Positions 22,627 to 33,117 of a DNA stretch of 64,000 nt are shown here, piece by piece. Position 1 is the first letter of the stretch; every line of letters begins with the position of its first letter. The notes under the pieces were generated by a model. That model was given only the letters and a program-made list of their open reading frames with translations. It had not been told where the DNA came from and made no database searches. The translations under genes and the position numbers were made by a program. The stretch is from Dysgonomonas mossii (lineage in GTDB: Bacteria; Bacteroidota; Bacteroidia; Bacteroidales; Dysgonomonadaceae). The stretch spans positions 1 through 64,000 of the forward strand of contig NZ_SPPK01000003.1 of NCBI RefSeq assembly GCF_004569505.1, in the 5' to 3' direction.

Positions 22627-23361
22627 ATGAATCGATATTTACTACTTCTTTCATACATATTGGTATATGGCACATTTGGTTTATTTGCACAAACAAAAGA
22701 TGATTTTAAATATTTTTCTCAATTTGCCATTATAAATGATAAAGACGGGTATACCAATATCCGAGATGAGAATAAAAAAATAATAGGAACACTTAATGAT
22801 GATGAAGTGTTTGTCCGATCAGAAATCGAAGAAGCTATAGGTGACTATATACCTATCGTATGGGGGATTGGTTCTAATCTGGAAAGAAGTGGCTATATAC
22901 ATAAATCTCGGATTAAATTCTTATATCAATTGCCTCTCTTAAAAAGGACAATCTCGAATAATTTAGCAACTTTTGAGGGTGAAAGTGTAAAGGTGGAAAT
23001 TAGCATAGGGACTTTAGACCTCACCAATAAAAGAGTGGTTTTACATCCGGAATACGGGTATCCAATTAAAATAAGTGGGTGTGATGTTTTTGGAAGCGAT
23101 TGTGTTTCATTAGATGATTTTTATCGAAACACCGAGATTAAGTCCATAAAATATTCTACAAATGGAGCATTTTCTCAATTTAATTTAAAAGATATTGCAG
23201 GTTACTTATTTCCATCTTTACAGAATACATTTGTTTCTGTTAGTAATAATGGAACTATCTATATTTCAATGAATAATGGTGATGGAGCCGGATCATATTG
23301 CCTTCTATGGATTTTAAAGGAAGGTAAAATCACGAAGAAAATAACATACATAGGATTTTAG
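22627..23361 (+). CDS. Secreted protein of unknown function with SH3-like N-terminus
   Basis: 244 residues. The first about 22 residues are a signal peptide (hydrophobic LLLLSYILVYGTFGLFAQ). Residues 35-60 (INDKDGYTNIRDENKKIIG) look like a bacterial SH3b strand pair, as in proteins that bind peptidoglycan or other surfaces. The rest is not recognised. It is transcribed away from rsr and the -10 region overlaps the rsr operator area. It has no evident link to RNA repair. Confidence 0.6.
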   Translation: MNRYLLLLSYILVYGTFGLFAQTKDDFKYFSQFAIINDKDGYTNIRDENKKIIGTLNDDEVFVRSEIEEAIGDYIPIVWGIGSNLERSGYIHKSRIKFLYQLPLLKRTISNNLATFEGESVKVEISIGTLDLTNKRVVLHPEYGYPIKISGCDVFGSDCVSLDDFYRNTEIKSIKYSTNGAFSQFNLKDIAGYLFPSLQNTFVSVSNNGTIYISMNNGDGAGSYCLLWILKEGKITKKITYIGF

Positions 23362-23377
23362 ATTAATTTTCAAGACC

Positions 23378-24385
23378 ATGCCAATTAACCGTAACGCCCT
23401 CATCCGTTATAAAACGATAGATACTTGTCTGCGAAACAAATACAGGCAATGGACACTCGAAGATTTAATAGATGCCTGTTCGGATGCCTTGTATGAATAT
23501 GAAGGTATAGACAAAGGTATCAGTAAACGTACTGTGCAAATGGATATCCAAATGATGCGCAGCGAGAAACTAGGTTATAACGCGCCTATTGTTGTATATG
23601 ATAATAAATACTACAAATATGAAGATGAGGATTACAGCATAACCAATACCCCTTTATCAGAACAGGACTTAAAAACAATGTCGGAGGCAGTAGAGGTGCT
23701 TCGCCAATTCAAAGGCTTTTCTTATTTTTCAGGAATGGGAGATATTGTCAGTCGTCTTGAAGACCATGTAACATCTGCAAAACAGAAAACCATACCCGTT
23801 ATTGATTTTGAGAAAAATGAAAGCTTGAAAGGATTGGCCTATCTTGATATTATCTATCATGCAATTGTGAATAAGCAGGTACTGAGTATGAAATACCGAT
23901 CCTTCAAAGCCCGTTCTGCGAACACATTCATGTTTCACCCATACTTGTTAAAGGAATACCGTAACCGATGGTTTGTATTTGGTCGCCGAAAGGGAAATCT
24001 TATCAACTTAGCATTGGATAGAATCCATCATATTGAAATAGCAGAGAAAGAAAGATTCATTGAAAACGATTTATTCGATCCTCAAACATTCTTTGACGAT
24101 TTAGTGGGAGTTACGAAGAACGTAGGGATGAAAGCCGAAACTGTCCGCTTTTCGGTAAATAAGGAAAATGCACCCTATGTTCAGACTAAACCTTTTCATA
24201 AAAGCCAACAGCTGATCGACGCACAAGAAGATGGTTCTATGGTGTTTGAAATAAAGGTTGTTATCAATCAGGAGTTACAGAGAGAGTTCTTCGGATATGT
24301 AGATACCATAAAAATTTTATCTCCGCAATCATTGGTCGATTTTATGGCATGGAAATTCAGGGCGGCACAAGAGAGATATTCCTGA
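23378..24385 (+). CDS. WYL-domain transcriptional regulator
   Basis: 335 residues. N-terminal winged helix (NALIRYKTIDTCLRNKYRQW through RTVQMDIQMMRSEKL), central WYL domain (SMKYRSFKARS, FHPYLLKEYRNRWFVFGRR, LALDRIHHIEI) and a C-terminal WCX extension (TVRFSVNKENAPYVQTKPFH). WYL proteins bind nucleic-acid-derived ligands and regulate phage defence, DNA damage and RNA repair loci. It lies next to rsr, 16 bases after the secreted-protein gene, and is the best local candidate to bind the shared TRCGCA-N7-TGCGYA operators; this is inference from position. Confidence 0.88.
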   Translation: MPINRNALIRYKTIDTCLRNKYRQWTLEDLIDACSDALYEYEGIDKGISKRTVQMDIQMMRSEKLGYNAPIVVYDNKYYKYEDEDYSITNTPLSEQDLKTMSEAVEVLRQFKGFSYFSGMGDIVSRLEDHVTSAKQKTIPVIDFEKNESLKGLAYLDIIYHAIVNKQVLSMKYRSFKARSANTFMFHPYLLKEYRNRWFVFGRRKGNLINLALDRIHHIEIAEKERFIENDLFDPQTFFDDLVGVTKNVGMKAETVRFSVNKENAPYVQTKPFHKSQQLIDAQEDGSMVFEIKVVINQELQREFFGYVDTIKILSPQSLVDFMAWKFRAAQERYS

Positions 24386-24551
24386 TTTAATAATTACATA
24401 ATCATATTTCTTTCAAAGATCGAAGCAAGGGACTCTAAATTAAGAAATATGGCATATATCTGAGTCGTTTTCAGGTCGGAACAGGAAAAATATATTCCGT
24501 CTTATTCCTGTACTTCTCAAATAATCCAATACCACGACACCATATCACACA

Positions 24552-24591
24552 AAAAGCGGCAAACCAAAGAAATCTTCAATTTGTCGCTTTT
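24552..24591. terminator. Bidirectional terminator between WYL gene and DEAD helicase
   Basis: AAAAGCGGCAAA (24552-24563) pairs with TTTGTCGCTTTT (24580-24591) with one G-U; T and A runs border both sides. It lies between two convergent genes. Confidence 0.75.
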
Positions 24592-24619
24592 ATATTTATT
24601 CTTTCCTAATGGTCGAAAA

Positions 24620-25960
24620 TCAATCAGTCTTCTTTATAACGTTTCTTGCCACTTCTATTTTATATTTCTTACCCTTCATCTTCTCATCTCTGATATTACC
24701 CAAAAGAGTTTTTACGGCAGATGTTCGCACTGCAACAAAAGAGATAAAATCCTTAACGTCAATCAATCCCAAGTCTGATTTATCCAACTTTCCTTTTTGC
24801 AAGAAGAAGCCGACAATATCGCTTTTATTTAGTTTATTCTTCTTACCTCCACTAATATATACAGTCTGATATTCAGGACGATTTGGTAATTTCTTCCCCG
24901 GCGCAACTTTCAGAATATCCAAAGCATCGGAAATATAATCCGGCATTTTTTCGTCTTTAAATTGTATGATATACGAGGTTCCTGAAGCATGCATACGAGC
25001 TGTACGCCCGTTACGATGAACAAATTCGCTCTCTTTAGCCGGAAGGTTATAATGTATCACATGTTTCATTTCGGGAATATCCAATCCTCTGGCTGCCAGA
25101 TCGGTTGTAATCAAATAATTCAGACTGCCATTTCTAAATTGGATTAAGATTCTTTCCCTGTCATCCTGATCCATACCCCCATGATAATACCCTGCCTGTA
25201 TGCCTTTCTTGTTCAATAAATCACTGATACGCTCCGTAACTTCTCTGTGATTGCAGAAAATAAGTGCGGGCTCGGAATTAAATGAACATATTAAGTGGAA
25301 TAAAGATTCTATCTTGTCTTTTTCGGGAGATAAAACGAGTTTAATTGAAAGGTTATCGCTTTTTTCTTCTTGTATATAATCAAGAACCACCGGCTTTTGC
25401 ATTCCTACAAATTCAGGAATTTCCACATCGGAAGTAGCCGAGAGGAGAACCCTTTTTTGCAGGTTGGGCAGTTGGCTAATGATTGTATCCATTTCCTCCT
25501 GAAAACCTAATTGTAACGATTTATCAAATTCATCGAGAACCAGAATACGAATGGAATCTGTATCAAAAGATTTCCGTTCCAGATGGTCGGTCAACCTGCC
25601 CGGAGTTCCGATAAGTAAAGCGGGAGGATTGCTTAGGTTTTTCAACTCGGTATCAATAGAGTGCCCGCCATAACAAACATTTACTTTGAATTGTGTACCC
25701 ATCTTTTTCCAAACTTGCTCTATCTGAAGAGCCAACTCCCTTGATGGAACAATTACAAGGCATTGTACTTTCTTTATATCCTCTTTCAGCAATCGGAAGA
25801 TAGGTAGTAAGAAAGCAAGAGTTTTACCCGAACCTGTAGGAGATAATAGTAATGTATTTTGACTATCTATTATCGCCTTTTGGGCGGCAAACTGCATTTT
25901 ATTCAGATTGTCAATCCCCAGATTGGATAATATGGCTGTATGTTGGTTTTCTGTATTCAT
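24620..25960 (-). CDS. DEAD-box ATP-dependent RNA helicase, DbpA-like
   Basis: 446 residues. Helicase motifs in order: SPTGSGKT (I), PSRELALQ (Ia), GTPGRL (Ib), LDEFDK (II, a DEFD variant of DEAD), SATSD (III), TTDLAARGLDIP (V), HRNGRTAR (VI). The last about 75 residues (YQTVYISGGKKNKLNKSDIV to KKYKIEVA) match the DbpA RNA-recognition domain, which in E. coli docks on helix 92 of 23S rRNA. A role in large-subunit assembly is therefore likely. Family proteins vary between DEAD and DEFD so catalysis should be intact. It ends at a bidirectional terminator. Confidence 0.9.
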   Translation of the reverse strand: MNTENQHTAILSNLGIDNLNKMQFAAQKAIIDSQNTLLLSPTGSGKTLAFLLPIFRLLKEDIKKVQCLVIVPSRELALQIEQVWKKMGTQFKVNVCYGGHSIDTELKNLSNPPALLIGTPGRLTDHLERKSFDTDSIRILVLDEFDKSLQLGFQEEMDTIISQLPNLQKRVLLSATSDVEIPEFVGMQKPVVLDYIQEEKSDNLSIKLVLSPEKDKIESLFHLICSFNSEPALIFCNHREVTERISDLLNKKGIQAGYYHGGMDQDDRERILIQFRNGSLNYLITTDLAARGLDIPEMKHVIHYNLPAKESEFVHRNGRTARMHASGTSYIIQFKDEKMPDYISDALDILKVAPGKKLPNRPEYQTVYISGGKKNKLNKSDIVGFFLQKGKLDKSDLGLIDVKDFISFVAVRTSAVKTLLGNIRDEKMKGKKYKIEVARNVIKKTD

Positions 25961-26016
25961 CCCACAAAGGTAATATATTATCTTATAGCACTCTATTTCG
26001 TTTCTTATTTAGAATA

Positions 26017-27240
26017 TCAAAATCGGTAACCCACACCAATCATCCATCCTATATATAATTGTTTGAAGCTATTGGGACTATAATCTTTCCACAAACTATG
26101 GGAGGAAAATAATTTTAGATTGTCTATTTTGGATGTTTGTAAAAAGTTAAATGTAGGTCCTGCAAAAATATTAATATTACTATTAATATTGTATGCCGGT
26201 AGAACCCGGTAAACAAAACGATAAAGAGTTTTGTGATCATAGTTTCTAAGTATTTCCTTCTCTCTTTCCTCTTCTTCTTTACTTTGTTCTCCAACTCTTA
26301 TACTTGACCTTATTTTGGTCAATATGCCAGCTATAATTTCTGTATCTATTCTAAATTTATCACTTAATTGTATATGTGCACCCAAACCTCCCTCTAAGAC
26401 AAAATGAGTATGTGGAGAATAGATATTATACCCGAATCCTACAATTCCATACAAAGATTGTCCTCCCGAGCGAAAACTAACTACCATATTCTGCATATCA
26501 TCAAATGTCAATGCAAGATTCATATCTCCACCAGATTTTACAATATTTACCAACCCAATGGGATATTTATTATTATCCGAGATATTGATAATTCCAATTT
26601 GTAGACCTTTCATTATCTTAGCGTAATTGAACCCTCCAATCTGTACACCAACAAGCGTATCAGCCTCATTGCCCATAGCTATTTGTACTCCTTTTATTTT
26701 TTCACTGTTATTGAAAAAACCTATTTGTGCTCCTCTTATATTTTTGTATGCAAGATTAATTATCCCTATCTGCATACCTTGCATATTCCATATCACATTG
26801 TTGAGTCCGCCAATTTGTATACCCTTTATATCTCGCGCAACATGGATTCCCCCTATTTGTACACCATTCACGCAATCTCCCATTTGCACTCCTCCTATCT
26901 GCACACCACTGATGTTTTCTATATTGCTAAATGGAGAAATAACCACACCCTTTGCTTTGGTTATTTGATTATATAATCCACTAAATGTAAAACCTGATAC
27001 ATTTTCAGATCGTCCATATACTAGATTTAAAGATATATTATTGGTGTAATATTTTGTTTTGTAGCCATTGGTGCTTATTGTATTCCACAATCCGAGATTG
27101 AAAAATGTTTTATATTTTGGACTCTGTACATTTTGCTGATATTCGGAAATAGAATCTACTCTAATAGCAAGACTATCCTGTGCTAATAGTGATGCATTAT
27201 AAAAAAGGACTAAAAATGTTATAATAAATGATTTTTTCAT
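26017..27240 (-). CDS. LA_2272-type surface repeat protein
   Basis: 407 residues with signal peptide (MKKSFIITFLVLFYNASLLAQ). Residues about 95-235 are roughly nine repeats of the form G-x-Q-I-G-x-x-N (VQIGGVQMGD, VQIGGIHVA, IQIGGLNNV, MQIGIINLA, AQIGFFNNS), the LA_2272 surface repeat, predicted to form a beta-solenoid or barrel-like sheet. The C-terminal third ends in aromatic-rich strands (YIGWMIGVGYRF), compatible with an outer-membrane beta barrel. Function unknown; a surface-exposed role is inferred. Confidence 0.75.
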   Translation of the reverse strand: MKKSFIITFLVLFYNASLLAQDSLAIRVDSISEYQQNVQSPKYKTFFNLGLWNTISTNGYKTKYYTNNISLNLVYGRSENVSGFTFSGLYNQITKAKGVVISPFSNIENISGVQIGGVQMGDCVNGVQIGGIHVARDIKGIQIGGLNNVIWNMQGMQIGIINLAYKNIRGAQIGFFNNSEKIKGVQIAMGNEADTLVGVQIGGFNYAKIMKGLQIGIINISDNNKYPIGLVNIVKSGGDMNLALTFDDMQNMVVSFRSGGQSLYGIVGFGYNIYSPHTHFVLEGGLGAHIQLSDKFRIDTEIIAGILTKIRSSIRVGEQSKEEEEREKEILRNYDHKTLYRFVYRVLPAYNINSNINIFAGPTFNFLQTSKIDNLKLFSSHSLWKDYSPNSFKQLYIGWMIGVGYRF

Positions 27241-27524
27241 ATATCATATTTTGTATCTGCTAGTGCAAAGATAAATTTATATGAATAATTAAATTAATTT
27301 CTATCCTATTTATAACATTGAAAATTTATCCGAATGCCAAGAATTAAAAATATGAAACTCCCCACTCTCACAAAACCCTACATAATAGTTAAATATCTGA
27401 TCATTTTACGCTAAAAATTCAAACTCTAACAATCCATCTCTTAATAAATCTTTTTTTTAACAACCAAATGGCGAGGCTCATTGTTTAAATACAAATTATA
27501 AACATAATTAAAATCAGACTAGCT

Positions 27525-28412
27525 ATGAAGTATTCTTTTTCCTTGCTGGTATTAACTGCAAGCATCATTTTTACTAGTTGCGTTAGTAAAAAGCAGTTTA
27601 CGAATTTAGAAACAGACTATAATCGCCTGCAAACAGAACAGAAAGATTTACAAAGAAATTATCAGGAGAGCCAATTGCAATTAGCTGAAAGCCGTACCCG
27701 GGTAGCGAGCCTTGAAGAACGATTGGCAGAAGCCCGAAAAAACAATGAAGATTTACGTGCTGCCTATGCTGAGATGCAAGGTCTATTGAACAAGAGCCTT
27801 TTGCAAAACACGCAAGGCAATGTAAACATCACGAAGCTGGTAGATGAGATCAATTCGTCTAACCGCTTTATCCAACATCTGGTACAGGCCAAAAACCGAT
27901 CCGACTCTTTGAATATCGTAATGATAAATAACCTCACACGTTCGCTTACACGCGACGAAATGCAGGATTTGGATATCAAAGTATTGAAAGGTGTTGTATA
28001 TATTTCTTTGGATGACAGAATGCTGTATCGTTCGGGTGGTTACGAGATAAGCACCAAGGCGGGTGAAATTCTTAGCAAGATAGCTAAAATCATTATGGAT
28101 TATAAGGATTATAGCGTATTGGTGGAAGGAAATACCGATACAGATCCTATTTCGCGTCCTAATATCCGAAACAACTGGGACTTGAGTGCTTTGCGTGCTT
28201 CTTCTGTGGTTCAGGCACTTCAAAACAATTATGGTGTGGATCCTAAACGTCTGACAGCAGCTGGACGTGGAGAATATAATCCGGTAGCAACAAATAGCAC
28301 TGCCGAGGGAAAAGCTCTCAACCGTAGAACTCAGATAATTATCACTCCGGAACTGAATCAGTTTATGGAACTTATCGATCAGGCACCAAAAGGCCCTTCG
28401 AATATAGATTGA
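27525..28412 (+). CDS. OmpA-family lipoprotein with coiled coil
   Basis: 295 residues. Lipobox IFTSC near residue 20 predicts lipidation. Residues 30-90 are a heptad-rich coiled coil (ETDYNRLQTEQKDLQRNYQE), residues about 170-285 an OmpA/MotB domain (GYEISTKAGEILSKIAKI, VEGNTDTDPI, WDLSALRASSVVQAL, RLTAAGRGEYNP, LNRRTQIIITP) with the Asp and Arg that bind diaminopimelate of peptidoglycan. It likely tethers the outer membrane to the cell wall. A terminator follows. Confidence 0.9.
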   Translation: MKYSFSLLVLTASIIFTSCVSKKQFTNLETDYNRLQTEQKDLQRNYQESQLQLAESRTRVASLEERLAEARKNNEDLRAAYAEMQGLLNKSLLQNTQGNVNITKLVDEINSSNRFIQHLVQAKNRSDSLNIVMINNLTRSLTRDEMQDLDIKVLKGVVYISLDDRMLYRSGGYEISTKAGEILSKIAKIIMDYKDYSVLVEGNTDTDPISRPNIRNNWDLSALRASSVVQALQNNYGVDPKRLTAAGRGEYNPVATNSTAEGKALNRRTQIIITPELNQFMELIDQAPKGPSNID

Positions 28413-28441
28413 TTATTCCTACAACAAATAGCTCATATAGT

Positions 28442-28476
28442 AAAGGTTGCTTCTATCGATAGAGGCAACCTTTTTC
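28442..28476 (+). terminator. Terminator of the OmpA-lipoprotein gene
   Basis: AAAGGTTGC (28442-28450) and GCAACCTTT (28465-28473) form the main stem, extended inside by TCTAT/ATAGA, followed by a T run. Confidence 0.85.
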
Positions 28477-28564
28477 AATAAAATATACTCGCTTATTAAT
28501 ATTTGTCAATAATTCTATAACTTTCGGTTCTGAAAATACTAATTCAATTTACGACAGTGATACT

Positions 28565-29170
28565 ATGAAGAAAAGAATTGTATATCCATATACTCTGGAG
28601 AAAAAAGATAAAATGATTAAATTAGAGATATCCGGAGGAAAGTTTTATATATTCTTGCATATATTAGTTTTCTTTTTGGCTATAGTTTCTGTGATTGGTC
28701 TCACTTTCTCTTTTTTCATAAATGATAGTTATACTATAAAAGATTATTTTTTCGTATGCTGTCTTTTGGTATTCATGTTCCTAATACTTCTTTTTACTTT
28801 CTACACCTTGAAATGGAAAAGAAAAGGTAAAGAGATATTTATTTTGCATCCTGATAAACTTGAATATATAATAGAAAACAAACCTTTTCGTACTCAAAGG
28901 AAGATTTATTATTTTACAACCATGATGATTGCATATAATATTGAAATTGAGTATGATAATAATAATGACTACGAGATAAAGGTAGATACAGATTTACAAA
29001 ATATAGAGGGAAACTTCTCTATCATCTTTTACATGGACGAAGGGGAAAACATTATCTATTCTGAAAGGGAAGTTCCTATTGAAGTAATGAGAAAAATAAG
29101 AGAAGAGTATCTAATAAACATCAATGAAGATAAGGAAAATACAGATACTCTTTCTCATACACAAGTATAA
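28565..29170 (+). CDS. Small membrane protein of unknown function
   Basis: 201 residues. Two hydrophobic segments at about 26-52 (FYIFLHILVFFLAIVSVIGL) and 60-82 (YFFVCCLLVFMFLILLFTF) are followed by a soluble C-terminal domain rich in beta-strand-like sequence. The family is not recognised. It resembles the PH-like YcxB-type membrane proteins in layout (two TM then a small domain), but I cannot support that. It is convergent with plsC, with a gap of seven bases. Confidence 0.6.
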   Translation: MKKRIVYPYTLEKKDKMIKLEISGGKFYIFLHILVFFLAIVSVIGLTFSFFINDSYTIKDYFFVCCLLVFMFLILLFTFYTLKWKRKGKEIFILHPDKLEYIIENKPFRTQRKIYYFTTMMIAYNIEIEYDNNNDYEIKVDTDLQNIEGNFSIIFYMDEGENIIYSEREVPIEVMRKIREEYLININEDKENTDTLSHTQV

Positions 29171-29177
29171 GTAACCT

Positions 29178-29909
29178 TTATTTGTTCTCCTCAGGCAAAG
29201 CAGATTGAATAGTTGAATACACTTTATCCATCAATTCCGCAATGTCATCCGCTTTAAGATCCTTAGTTTCTATAGGGTCATGAAATGTCAATTTTATCTT
29301 TGCCGGACTCATTTTCCACGAGTGTATTGGCAAAACTTTATATGCCCCATCAATCGTAAGAGGGACAATAGGTAATTTCAAGCTCACTGCCGTCTGAAAA
29401 GCCCCTTTCTTAAATTCTGCCATCCGTCCGTCCGGTGAGCGATGCCCTTCGGGGAAAACTACGGTAGACATTCCGTCTTTCAGTGTATTTTTGGTATTTC
29501 TCATTGTATCTACAATCCCCTTTCTTGTAGTAGAATCTACAAAAACATGTCCCGCTTTTGCTGATGCAAAGCCCACTAAAGGCATTTTTTTGAGACCTTG
29601 TTTCATCAACCACTTAAAGTTGTGATCGAGATAACCATATATAAGAAATATATCGAACGCTCCCTGATGATTGGCTACAAAGACATACGATTGGTTTTTA
29701 TCCAATTTTGAATTCCTATTCACCTTGATCTTCAACAGAGCAGCCATACAAACAAAACGCCCCCATATCACTCCGGGATAGTAGCCCCAAAACTTATTGT
29801 TTCCTAAGGTCGATCCGATAATAATAGTAAGGGTACACCAAATTGTAGCTAATATTAACAGCGGAACAAATATGATCCATTGGTATAAGAGGTAGAGAAT
29901 CTTTATCAT
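29178..29909 (-). CDS. plsC: 1-acyl-sn-glycerol-3-phosphate acyltransferase
   Basis: 243 residues. An N-terminal membrane segment (LLYQWIIFVPLLILATIWC) precedes the acyltransferase motifs: NHQGAFD (the catalytic HX4D), FVDSTTRKG, and VVFPEGHRS, a variant of the FPEGTRS glycerol-phosphate site with His for Thr. It acylates lysophosphatidate to phosphatidate at the inner membrane. It lies downstream of valS with a terminator between, so is probably transcribed alone. Confidence 0.88.
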   Translation of the reverse strand: MIKILYLLYQWIIFVPLLILATIWCTLTIIIGSTLGNNKFWGYYPGVIWGRFVCMAALLKIKVNRNSKLDKNQSYVFVANHQGAFDIFLIYGYLDHNFKWLMKQGLKKMPLVGFASAKAGHVFVDSTTRKGIVDTMRNTKNTLKDGMSTVVFPEGHRSPDGRMAEFKKGAFQTAVSLKLPIVPLTIDGAYKVLPIHSWKMSPAKIKLTFHDPIETKDLKADDIAELMDKVYSTIQSALPEENK

Positions 29910-29952
29910 TCGTTTAAATTTGAATAATTTTATTTGAAACTATATTTTGTGT

Positions 29953-29980
29953 AAAAAGGAGCTATCTGAACATAGCTCCT
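29953..29980 (-). terminator. Terminator of valS
   Basis: AGGAGCTAT (29957-29965) and ATAGCTCCT (29972-29980) pair perfectly around a 6-base loop; in the minus direction the stem is followed by a T run (A run at 29953-29957). Confidence 0.8.
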
Positions 29981-29993
29981 CTCCTACTTAATA

Positions 29994-32900
29994 TCATTTG
30001 TTCAGATTTGCAATACTTTCCTTAATCGTCTTTATCTTGCTTTCGGCATCAACTTGCTTTTTACGCTCGTTTTCTACGATTTCAGGCTTAGCATTAGCAA
30101 CAAACTTCTCGTTGCTTAATTTCGCTGCAACTGATTTTAGGAAGCCTTCAAGATATTTAAGCTCGTCATTCAGCCTTTTCAATTCGGCTTCTATATCTAT
30201 ATTATTTCCAAGTGGAACAGAAAACTCTGTAGTGCCAACAAGGAAAGAAACCGAAGTAGGATCTTTTTCGGAAACAGTATTTATCGAAGTAAGGTTACCC
30301 ATCTTAGAGATCACAGTATCGAAATCTGTATTATATTGTCCTATTACTTCTAACGATAATTCCTCTTTATTCGGAATGTTCTTTTGCAAACGAATAGTAC
30401 GCACACCTGCAATCACCTCTTTCACTTTCTCGAAAGTATCAATCAGATCATTGCTGAAAGAAACCTCTTTCGGCATTTCAGATACCATGATACTCTCTCC
30501 TGCTTTGCGTTCAGCAAGAGCCTGCCATAGCTCCTCTGTAATAAACGGCATAAATGGGTGAAGCAAACGAAGCAGAGAATCAAAGAAGCCTAACGTTGCT
30601 TCATAAGTCTTCTTATCTATAGGCTGTTGATAAGCGGGTTTTGCCATCTCAAGGTACCAAGAAGAGAACTCGTCCCAGAAAAGCTTATAGAGAGACATTA
30701 AAGCTTCAGAAAGGCGATATTTTCCAAACAAATCATCAAGCTCCGAAGCAGTCTTAGCCAATACATTCTGGAACCATTCTATTGCTATTCTCGACGACTC
30801 AGGCTGTTCGATAGAGTTGCTTACCTCCCACCCTTTTACCAAGCGGAAAGCATTCCATATTTTGTTATTGAAATTACGTCCCTGTTCGCAAAGACTTTCG
30901 TCAAAAGGCAAGTCGTTACCCGCAGGTGCTGTAAGTAACAAGCCCATACGAACACCGTCAGCTCCGTATTTTTCCATCAGTTCGATAGGATCGGGTGAGT
31001 TGCCAAGTTGTTTAGACATCTTGCGCCCCAATTTGTCGCGAACGATACCTGTAAAGTATACATTATTAAAGCATGCTTCGCCACGATACTCGTATCCTGA
31101 CATGATCATACGTGCCACCCAGAAGAAAATAATATCCGGGCCGGTAACAAGATCATTCGTTGGATAATAGTACTTAATATCCTTATTGTCCGGATTATTT
31201 ATACCATCGAATACCGAAATAGGCCACAACCATGACGAGAACCATGTGTCGAGACAATCTTCATCCTGACGCAAATCTTCCATCTTGAGGTTTGGATTTT
31301 GCTTTTGAGCCTCTGCCAAGGCTTTCTCAGGGGTCTCTCCTACTACAAATCCACCTTCGGGCAGATAGTAAGCCGGAATCTGATGTCCCCACCACAACTG
31401 GCGGCTGATATTCCAGTCCTTTATATTTTCCATCCAATGACGGTAAGTATTCTTAAACTTCGCAGGGTGGAATTTGATTGTGTCATTTTCCACAGCTTCC
31501 AAAGCAGGCTTTGCCAGATCTTCCATCTTGAGGAACCATTGCATAGAAAGCTTCGGCTCAATAGGTACATTCGTACGTTCAGAGTAACCCACACTATTTG
31601 TATACGCCTCTGTTTTTTCCATCAAGCCCAATTCTTCAAGGTCTTTTTCGATTTTCTTACGTACATCGAAACGATCCATCCCTTCGTATTGAAGTCCATG
31701 AGAATTTAACGTTCCATTATCGTTGAAGATATCAATAACCTCAAGATTATATTTTTCGCCCAGCATATAGTCATTTACATCGTGGGCAGGTGTTACTTTC
31801 AAGAATCCTGTACCGAATTCCATATCCACATATTCGTCTTCGATAATAGGTACTACACGATTGGCAATCGGCACGATCACTTTCTTGCCTTTCATGTGTG
31901 CAGTCTTCGGATCATTCGGATTGATACATACCGCAATATCTCCAAAAATTGTTTCGGGACGAGTGGTAGCAACAACAATATACTCAGCGGCCCCCTCAAC
32001 TCCCCCATAAGGGGAGCTATTAAGTGCAGTTTGAATTATATCTAAAATAAATTCAGTGTTAGCTATTACTTCTTCATTAGAAAAACGTAATACTTTATAC
32101 CCTAAATCTTCTAAAATATCATCCCGCAGTTTATCAGCATTTTCTATTTCCGGCTCGTTATGATATTTTCCATCTACCTCAATAACTATTTTTTTATCAA
32201 GACAGACAAAATCAACAATAAAATTTTCAATTATATGCTGTCTTCTGAATTTTTCTCCGAGCTGTTTTCTCCTCAACATTTCCCAAAGCGCATTTTCTGC
32301 TTCTGTTGAGAATTTACGCATCTCTTTAGCATGTTCCTTCAGCAAATTATAGTTATCCCACTTTGCTGTTTGATATTTCGGAGCTTTAAGCGCGTCAGCC
32401 GCATCCCCCTCCTGGGGGGTCTGGGGGGCCACTTTATATCTTAAATAATATAATTTACCGTTTACTTCGTGATGTATAACTTCCTCATCCGAAACAGCGG
32501 TTTTAGCCGACGGATCCCAGTTTACCATACGTATTCCACGATAGATAAGACCCTTATTATATAAATTTACAAAAACTTTCAATACGCTTTCGGAACGTAT
32601 AGGATCCATAGTAAAAGCCTTACGATCCCAATCACATGAGGCGCCAAGCTTTTCTAGCTGTTTTAGAATGATGTCCCCATGCTTGTGAGTCCACTCCCAG
32701 GCATGTTCAAGGAATGCTTCACGGCTCAGGTCGTTTTTGCTTATTCCTTCGGCAGCAAGTTTACCCACTACCTTTGCTTCTGTAGCGATAGATGCATGGT
32801 CTGTTCCCGGTACCCAGCACGCATTTTTACCCATCATACGGGCACGGCGTACAAGTATATCCTGTATCGTATTATTCAGCATATGCCCCATATGAAGGAC

Positions 32901-33041
32901 ACCTGTGACGTTTGGTGGAGGGATGACGATTGTATAAGGTTCGCGACTATCAGGTTCTGAATGAAAGAACTTATTCTCTAACCAGTATTTATACCATTTA
33001 TCCTCTACTTCGGCAGGATTATACTTACTTGCAATTTCCAT
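29994..33041 (-). CDS. valS: Valyl-tRNA synthetase with an in-frame DUF559 insertion
   Basis: 1015 residues, about 145 longer than usual. Class I signatures: HMGHM near residue 50 (HIGH box), KMSKQ near residue 675 (KMSKS box), ATTRPET opening the CP1 editing domain, and a C-terminal coiled coil ([21 protein letters not shown]). Between LRYKV (about residue 203) and [12 protein letters not shown] (about 352) is an extra stretch homologous to DUF559 endonuclease-like domains. The flanks are normal ValS, so the insertion is in a linker at the edge of the editing domain and the enzyme, being essential, must tolerate it, unless a second valS exists elsewhere. ValS charges tRNA-Val and hydrolyses mischarged Thr-tRNA. 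Confidence 0.93.
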   Translation of the reverse strand: MEIASKYNPAEVEDKWYKYWLENKFFHSEPDSREPYTIVIPPPNVTGVLHMGHMLNNTIQDILVRRARMMGKNACWVPGTDHASIATEAKVVGKLAAEGISKNDLSREAFLEHAWEWTHKHGDIILKQLEKLGASCDWDRKAFTMDPIRSESVLKVFVNLYNKGLIYRGIRMVNWDPSAKTAVSDEEVIHHEVNGKLYYLRYKVAPQTPQEGDAADALKAPKYQTAKWDNYNLLKEHAKEMRKFSTEAENALWEMLRRKQLGEKFRRQHIIENFIVDFVCLDKKIVIEVDGKYHNEPEIENADKLRDDILEDLGYKVLRFSNEEVIANTEFILDIIQTALNSSPYGGVEGAAEYIVVATTRPETIFGDIAVCINPNDPKTAHMKGKKVIVPIANRVVPIIEDEYVDMEFGTGFLKVTPAHDVNDYMLGEKYNLEVIDIFNDNGTLNSHGLQYEGMDRFDVRKKIEKDLEELGLMEKTEAYTNSVGYSERTNVPIEPKLSMQWFLKMEDLAKPALEAVENDTIKFHPAKFKNTYRHWMENIKDWNISRQLWWGHQIPAYYLPEGGFVVGETPEKALAEAQKQNPNLKMEDLRQDEDCLDTWFSSWLWPISVFDGINNPDNKDIKYYYPTNDLVTGPDIIFFWVARMIMSGYEYRGEACFNNVYFTGIVRDKLGRKMSKQLGNSPDPIELMEKYGADGVRMGLLLTAPAGNDLPFDESLCEQGRNFNNKIWNAFRLVKGWEVSNSIEQPESSRIAIEWFQNVLAKTASELDDLFGKYRLSEALMSLYKLFWDEFSSWYLEMAKPAYQQPIDKKTYEATLGFFDSLLRLLHPFMPFITEELWQALAERKAGESIMVSEMPKEVSFSNDLIDTFEKVKEVIAGVRTIRLQKNIPNKEELSLEVIGQYNTDFDTVISKMGNLTSINTVSEKDPTSVSFLVGTTEFSVPLGNNIDIEAELKRLNDELKYLEGFLKSVAAKLSNEKFVANAKPEIVENERKKQVDAESKIKTIKESIANLNK
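31989..32430 (-). mobile_element. In-frame DUF559 insertion element within valS
   Basis: Inverted ends GGCCCCCTCAACTCCCCCA at 31989 and, on the other strand, GGCCCCCCAGACCCCCCAGG ending at 32430. They are much richer in GC than the surroundings and code Pro/Gly-rich [12 protein letters not shown] and [10 protein letters not shown] at the junctions. The inside encodes a DUF559 fold related to Vsr/PD-(D/E)XK nucleases: [28 protein letters not shown] (Asp, then ExD), [10 protein letters not shown]. It lacks splicing-domain motifs, so it is not an intein. It appears to be a small mobile cassette that inserts without breaking the host frame. Exact end points are uncertain by a few bases because 442 is not a multiple of three. 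Confidence 0.75.
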
Positions 33042-33117
33042 ATTATGTGGTTAATATATATTTTGAGATACAAAAATACAAAATAGTTGCTTATATATTT
33101 GTATTTTCCTTTTTATA

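Noticed and set aside
31989..32430. Intein in valS
   Set aside because: No N-terminal Cys/Ser splice block, no C-terminal HN-Cys/Ser/Thr, and the insertion is too short; the sequence is a DUF559 domain.
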